NCBI RefSeq assembly: GCF_014898055.3
Contig: NW_023605083.1
Span: forward strand, 93,397,483 to 93,461,482
Origin: Talpa occidentalis
Lineage: Eukaryota > Chordata > Mammalia > Eulipotyphla > Talpidae
Reading direction: 5' to 3'
DNA: 64,000 bases
Positions 60,201-64,000 of the stretch are shown here, piece after piece; positions within the stretch are counted from its first letter, which is position 1; every line of letters starts with the position of its first letter. Under the pieces are notes generated by a model. It was not told where the DNA came from. It was given only the letters and a program-made list of their open reading frames with translations, and made no database searches. The translations under genes were made by a program, and so were the position numbers.

Positions 60201-63147
60201 CTCGAGTGGCAAAAGCTGATTAAAAGACAGCATGCTGCGAGGCTTCTGGATTTTGAGCGGAGAAGCCAGTAGCTAAGAATTACCCAGCAGAACAGAACCC
60301 TTTGATCACAGTCCAGGCCTGTCTGGCTGTGGTGCTGGCTTAGTCTGAGGTGAGTGTTTATGGGAAATGACTGACTGATTTTATCTAGGAGTTAGGCAGC
60401 AAAGAAAGCTCCCCTGGGATCATTCTAGCTGGGGAGCCCACCAGGGAAGAGATAGAATGAGAGACGGGGCAATCCAAGCTGTTGACATCTGTCCTGGCCT
60501 CAAGGGCCTGAGCTCCTGGAAGCTGTGGGGGCCCACTCTGTACCCTCTAGGGGGGTCAGAGAGGGAGACATAGGTGGGCTAAAAAATTTCATATAGAAAA
60601 TGCAAGAGAATGCCTGGTCCAGGAACAGACTCGCACTGAGGATGTCTGATAGATGTGCAGCAAAGATACCAGATTATCTCAATGGGGGATGGACAGTCTT
60701 TTTAACAAATGGTGCAGAGACAACAATATCCACAGGGGAGAAAGGAACCTTGACCCTTGCTATACCTATAGATTATTTCCAGGGGGATCCAGATCTAAGA
60801 TGAAAGCCTACACTATACAAAGCTTACAGAAGCAGGAGGAGAGGGAGCTTGATTAAAGGTGATGTCGATCCCTGCCACTGAGCTACATGAGAAATCCGCG
60901 GGAGGGACATAAAGAGCCCAGAAGCCAATAAGGCACCTGGTGGTGCCAAAAGTTGGTAAATCCACTGCCAGCAGAGCATGTGGTCAGTTAGTGGATGGCT
61001 ATAATGGCCAGAGAATGTCACCTGAGGCTACAGGGAGGAAAGGAGAAGCAGAGTTTCACGCTTGGGACAATGTCCTTGGCCTGACCTCCAAGCTGGGCAT
61101 CGATAGGTGGAAGACCCCCCCCCCCCCGCACATGCAGGGGGTCCTGTCTGAGCTAGTGCTCCTCCCACAGGCACCCTCCACTCCTACCTAATATTCCAGG
61201 CCACTTGAAGCCACTTCACAATTTTGAAAAAAACAATTTAGACATTCTCTCATTTGAAGAGAGATATTTTTCATTTGATAAGAGGTTAATGGAAAAAAAA
61301 CCCTGAGCTATTATTTCAGTTCCAATATACAGTCTGAGGCATGCCAAATCAAAGCTCATGTTACTGTCATAATTATCAAGCAGGAAAGACCCAAAATCCC
61401 ATTTCCTTCCCACACAGGAGAGAAAAAATGAAGGCAGAATAAATAACCTAATTCTGTTTATTTACCAATGGGCACATGTCCTGCAGAATCTAATTTGGAC
61501 ACAGTGTTGCAGATGCAAAAGCAGCTCAAGTCACCCCAACATGCACAGCAGCCTCCCAGGCTGGCCCAATTTTCTAGGCTCTTAATGCTGCACTTTGAAA
61601 GGTTCCAGGAAGACAGTGTTAATGTACAAAGCAGTGTGTAAAAATGCAAAACGGCATTGCTGCAAATTGTGAGTGGGGGGTATGCTCACATACTCCCCCA
61701 CGGCCGGAGCCTGCTGGAAGGAGTGTGTGCAGGGGTGAGTGCACACGCTGCTATGGCAATGAGGTGTGTGTTCATGCCCAGGTACTAGATGTGCATGTGT
61801 GGGGCTGTCCCATGTTTGGAGGTGCACGTGTGTATAGCCTGGTGCTGCAGGCCTGATTCGTGGAGCTGGAGCATATGCTGTATGTACTGGCAGCACGGAG
61901 TGTCCTTGGCAGCAGCCCAGGCCGAGGAGGTGGAAGCAGGAAGACTCCAGAGCAGCACAGCGGTTTGCAGGGCATGGGGATACTTAAGAAACCCTCCTCC
62001 TCAGACCGGAAGGGAGACCCACTCCTAGGACCCCTCCTGCCCCCCACTCAGGTCCAGCACATGTTGCAGAAGAGGGCTGGAGCAAACCTCATTAATGTCA
62101 GTGGAAGAGTGAATTGCCCTGTGGCCTGCAAGAACCACTGGGAGGCGGCCTCACCGCTGCAAAGCAAGTCCATGCAGGGGCTGTAATTAAAGCCACATTT
62201 GGTTGGCAAAGCCGGTCCCCCGGAGGATTCCAAGCCATGCAGGCAGATTTGGACTTGTTTCACATCACAGCTCTTCTGACAACCACAAGCGTCCTGGGGA
62301 GAACATCTTCCTTCCTCGGGGGCTCACTTCCCCTCATAGGAGTGATTCAGAGACTGCACTGGAGGGAGGTTTTCTAGAAGGAGGACCTTGGGGAAACCTT
62401 TCAATTCTAACCTGCTGAGGGTCTTTATTAGTTTTTGTCATTGAGATAAAACTTACATAACAGAAACGTCCATTTTAAGAGAGAACAATTCAGCAGCATT
62501 TAGTACATTTGCCATGTTGTGCAACCACTACCTCTATTTCCAAAATAATTTTTATCACTCTACTAAGGACTGCATGTTTGTGTCCTCCCCCCATTCATAT
62601 GTTGAAACCTTCCCTCCTCCCCTCCCAACTGTGGCTGTTATTTGGAGATGGGCCCTCTAAGGAAGAAGTTAAGGAATTAAGGTGAAACAAGGTCAAAAGG
62701 GTGGGACCCTGATTCAATGGGATTTGTGTCCTTGTAAGAGACACCAGAAAGCTTGTTATCTTTCCTCTGGTGGGTACTTGAGGGTTAGTGTCCAGCTAGC
62801 AGGGGTCAGGGCACAGCAGGTTTTGACACACACTAGTATCTGGTGGGAGGTCCCTGGCCATTAGAAGACAATATGGAGGTGCCGACCGTGAGTGTAGATG
62901 CCTGTATTTCAAGCAGTGGGTGCTCACCCTGAGCTAGAAGCTTATGCCAGGCATAAGGAGACTTCCCCATCCACATGGGCCTATGCAGGTAATCAGTGAT
63001 GGGTGGAAAGGGATCCTCCTTTCTGAGTGTTCCCTCCTCCTCCCCAGCTGCATCACTGCCCTCCTCACTTACCCTTCCTCCTGTGCAGCCAAGGAGTTCT
63101 GAGAAAGCTTAGCTAAGTTCTTTGCATATTCTTCTTCAATCTTTATC
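46119..63147 (-). CDS. GAS7: GAS7, growth arrest-specific 7 (3' seven coding exons)
   Basis: F-BAR (PCH family) protein of neurons. It bends membranes, binds actin and promotes neurite outgrowth (family knowledge). Coding exons on the minus strand: 63073-63147, 59226-59304, 54164-54292, 53034-53157, 48362-48441, 46848-46946, 46119-46232. The total is 700 nt, all with GT-AG borders and matching phases, ending in TAG at 46119-46121. The product reads IKIEEEYAKNLAKLSQNS... through MNFRENFKKD, the long coiled coil EMKTQQLEIKLSNKTEEDIK, and DLYNQAQSKWFEEM, to the C-terminus NIRPVDMEI. This is most of the F-BAR helical bundle plus the C-terminal tail. The SH3, WW and first F-BAR exons lie beyond 64000. 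Identity to human GAS7 is near complete as I remember it. Confidence 0.97.
46233..46847 (-). other. GAS7: GAS7 intron
   Basis: 615 bp, with no repeat or gene seen. Confidence 0.85.
46848..46946 (-). CDS. GAS7: GAS7 exon: distal F-BAR helix
   Basis: 99 bp, 33 codons: ELERLEVERVEMIRQHLCQY then TQLRHETDMFNQS. Acceptor TTGGCAG, donor GTGAGT. Confidence 0.97.
46947..48361 (-). other. GAS7: GAS7 intron
   Basis: Contains a reverse MIR (about 47140-47325). Nothing else recognised. Confidence 0.8.
47140..47325 (-). mobile_element. MIR SINE fragment
   Basis: The MIR reverse complement is recognised from ATTTTTATCTGCATTTTTCA, GGCTTCTCCAGAGTGAGATG and GCAGGATTTGAACCAGGACC. Confidence 0.7.
48362..48441 (-). 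CDS. GAS7: GAS7 exon: F-BAR helix
   Basis: 80 bp. It completes Gly, then encodes DDLMRCVDLYNQAQSKWFEE and MVTTTL. Acceptor TTTTCTAG, donor GTGAGT. Confidence 0.97.
48651..48703. repeat. (GA)n microsatellite
   Basis: About 26 GA units with one GATA break at 48661-48664. Confidence 0.97.
50155..50399 (-). mobile_element. tRNA-derived SINE, subfamily II
   Basis: The minus strand starts GGGGCCTCCCTGGTGGCGCA with an AGCAGTTAAGACGCAGCACT head, then the body (TTTCAGTCAATCTCCCTGTT) and a TAAATAAAAATAAATC tail. The head resembles the copy at 9990-10256 more than the GTGGTTGAGCG type. The B box is degraded (AGTTGGATCAAG). Confidence 0.8.
51440..51960 (+). mobile_element. L1 3' region fragment
   Basis: AAATGTAAATTAAATTAAAA, GGTGCTGTGTGGGTCCCCAT and an ACTCCACAGCCATGCTCTCG block recall the L1 ORF2-end/3' UTR order, as does the GATGCTATTCAACCGTTGAA motif. 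Strongly decayed, with approximate ends. A long A-run upstream (51182-51206) could be the tail of another element. Confidence 0.65.
53034..53157 (-). CDS. GAS7: GAS7 exon: F-BAR coiled coil
   Basis: 124 bp: ARKALTERQRDLEMKTQQLE then IKLSNKTEEDIKKARRKSTQ A, plus one base of Gly. A basic, heptad-rich segment suited to the concave membrane-binding face. Acceptor AACCCCAG, donor GTGAGT. Confidence 0.97.
53158..54163 (-). other. GAS7: GAS7 intron
   Basis: GC-moderate, with no repeat or gene seen. A 220-codon open frame on the + strand runs through it into the neighbouring exon; it is not supported as coding. Confidence 0.8.
54164..54292 (-). CDS. GAS7: GAS7 exon: F-BAR core
   Basis: 129 bp, 43 codons: LHSEVEKPLMNFRENFKKDL then KKCDHHIADLRKQLASRYAS VEK. 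Acceptor CTCAACAG, donor GTAAGG. Confidence 0.97.
55550..55615 (-). mobile_element. MIR SINE fragment
   Basis: The short MIR reverse complement AAGCCCAGAGAGGCTAAGGG and ACTTGCCCAAGGTCACAAAA. Confidence 0.7.
58495..58600 (+). repeat. Old mammalian-wide repeat fragment
   Basis: AAATATTTATTGAGCATCTA, CTATATACTAGACACCAGCC and ACTTCACTGTCCTCAAGAAG follow a common ancient mammalian repeat pattern. I do not assign a family. Confidence 0.5.
59226..59304 (-). CDS. GAS7: GAS7 exon: F-BAR helix
   Basis: 79 bp. It completes Gly, then encodes SLGEAWAQVKKSLADEAEVH LKFSAK. Acceptor CGTTACAG, donor GTAACC. Confidence 0.97.
60590..60860 (+). mobile_element. L1 ORF2 fragment
   Basis: CAATGGGGGATGGACAGTCT, TTTTTAACAAATGGTGCAGA and the following ACCTTGACCCTTGCTATACC match the L1 ORF2 stretch encoding a Ser-Leu-Phe-Asn-Lys-Trp-Cys motif. 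In the local + frame LFNKWCRDN is readable. Frameshifts and loss of both ends make it dead. Confidence 0.75.
61115..61127. repeat. C13 homopolymer
   Basis: Thirteen consecutive C between AAGA and GCAC. The length may be unreliable in the assembly. Confidence 0.9.
62433..62555 (-). mobile_element. L1 3' UTR fragment
   Basis: The + strand shows TTGAGATAAAACTTACATAA, CAATTCAGCAGCATTTAGTA and TGTTGTGCAACCACTACCTC. This is the same region as the fragment at 24680-25030, reversed. Confidence 0.7.
62565..62775 (+). mobile_element. MLT1-like MaLR LTR fragment
   Basis: ACTGCATGTTTGTGTCCTCC, CATTCATATGTTGAAACCTT, TTTGGAGATGGGCCCTCTAA, then GATTTGTGTCCTTGTAAGAG ACACCAGA follow the MLT1 LTR 5' half. 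It sits next to the L1 fragment. Confidence 0.7.
63073..63147 (-). CDS. GAS7: GAS7 exon: start of F-BAR core
   Basis: 75 bp. It completes Arg, then encodes IKIEEEYAKNLAKLSQNSLA AQEE and two bases of Gly. The (R)IKIEEEYAKNL motif is the hallmark of FCH/F-BAR domains. Acceptor CTTTGCAG, donor GTAAGT. Human has LASQEEG where this has LAAQEEG (from memory). Confidence 0.97.
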
Positions 63148-64000
63148 CTGCAAAGGGAGAAAATCCAGCATGTCAACTCTCCAGGACTAGAAGTGAGTCT
63201 GATCTGCAGTCCTGCCATTATTACCCGTGTAAAGGAATCCACTACACCATAAGCTCTGAGAGTACATGCTCCTGTCTGTCCACCTGGCATACTATAGGTA
63301 CTTAATAAATACTTATTGAATGAATGAATGAATGAAATTACTGAAACTTCACCTCCTCCATCTCTGTCTCCATCTTCAAAATAGAATATTCCCACTTATC
63401 TCCTAAGCTGTGAAGACTGATCTGCTTTGCTGTTTACAAGCTTCTAGCACAGAGCTGATCCATGGGAGACCTTTAAGTAAAAGAATGAAACTCATGATGA
63501 ACCAAGGAGAAACCTAGGGCCGCCCTTTCCCTGTGGGACTTAGACCTCCAAGGTGGCATTAGCCATCATAGGCATGAATAGAACCTCTTCCTACAATCTC
63601 TCAGCCCCTGATTCCTCTAATTGTTAAGCCTGCAGGGCACACGTATTTCCATGGAAACCAGGCAGTCCCCCGAGCTGGCTGATTCCATTTCCCTGGAGAG
63701 GGATGCTGCCTTGGATTTCACTTCTAGCAGGCAGGTCCTTGACACACATTCAGGCAACTCTCTGGGGGTTGTTCTGTATTATCTGGCAACCTGTGTTAAA
63801 TGTGTTGTCAAAGGTATCGCTCACTGCTCTGGGCTGCTGTGCTCGGGACAACCAGAGTTGGCCATCATTGGGTAAGCTGAGTAAAGGGCAAAGACCCAGA
63901 TGTGCCTGGGGCTGCAGCATTTGCTTCACAGCTGCTTGGAGGCTAATGCGGAAGGTTGGGGTGATGGAGAGAGAGCAGTCTAACCAGGGGCAGCACTTTG
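63148..64000 (-). other. GAS7: GAS7 intron (part)
   Basis: Includes a (TGAA)n run near 63318-63336 with a MIR-like end (about 63280-63335). No upstream GAS7 exon is visible before the window edge. Confidence 0.8.

Larger units (their letters stand above)
59305..63072 (-). other. GAS7: GAS7 intron
   Basis: Contains an L1 ORF2 remnant (about 60590-60860), a C13 run (61115-61127), a reverse L1 3' piece (about 62433-62555) and an MLT1-like LTR piece (about 62565-62775). No gene. Confidence 0.8.

Noticed and set aside
1..64000. CRISPR arrays, phage, plasmid or bacterial operon features
   Set aside because: The repeats are microsatellites and retroelements, and the genes have introns; nothing prokaryotic is present.

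Overview
The window is mammalian nuclear DNA. The genes are split by GT-AG introns, the non-coding DNA is full of decayed MIR, L2, L1 and MLT1-type repeats, and there is a lineage-specific tRNA-derived SINE. I found no prokaryotic operon, CRISPR array, plasmid or phage structure. The three genes occur in the order known for human chromosome 17p13.1 (GLP2R - RCVRN - GAS7). The young SINE is not Alu, B1/B2, carnivore SINEC, cetartiodactyl CHR, pig PRE-1, camelid, equid ERE, vespertilionid Ves or rhinolophoid Rhin-1, as far as I remember those consensuses. A non-primate, non-rodent placental, probably laurasiatherian, is the best guess; I cannot name the species.

Layout. (1) 1-21920, + strand: the last eight coding exons of GLP2R, the class B G-protein-coupled receptor for glucagon-like peptide 2. 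They run from intracellular loop 1 through the C-terminal tail; the 5' exons lie upstream of the window. (2) 21921-28777: GLP2R 3' UTR and a tail-to-tail intergenic stretch with old repeats. (3) 28778-35207, - strand: the complete three-exon coding sequence of RCVRN (recoverin, 202 codons), with a candidate photoreceptor promoter element near 35447-35467. (4) 35208-46118: intergenic DNA, then a probable very long 3' UTR of GAS7 (about 40.0-46.1 kb, inferred). (5) 46119-64000, - strand: the last seven coding exons of GAS7, covering most of the F-BAR domain and the C-terminus; the SH3, WW and first F-BAR exons lie beyond the window.

All reading frames join exactly across the proposed splice sites, so each gene looks intact here. 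Gene function is ordinary and conserved: gut peptide signalling (GLP2R), calcium sensing in photoreceptors (RCVRN), and membrane/actin remodelling in neurons (GAS7). They are neighbours, not a pathway.

I saw no convincing new gene system. The most notable non-standard items are: a 250-300 bp dispersed repeat family I cannot assign (three good copies plus one edge fragment); two subfamilies of an unassigned tRNA-SINE with clear target-site duplications; a roughly 110 bp truncated processed retrocopy at 38.0 kb; paired perfect hairpins at 37.43-37.49 kb; a one-residue deletion in the ligand-facing loop 2 of GLP2R; and an NRL half-site beside a CRX-like site upstream of recoverin.
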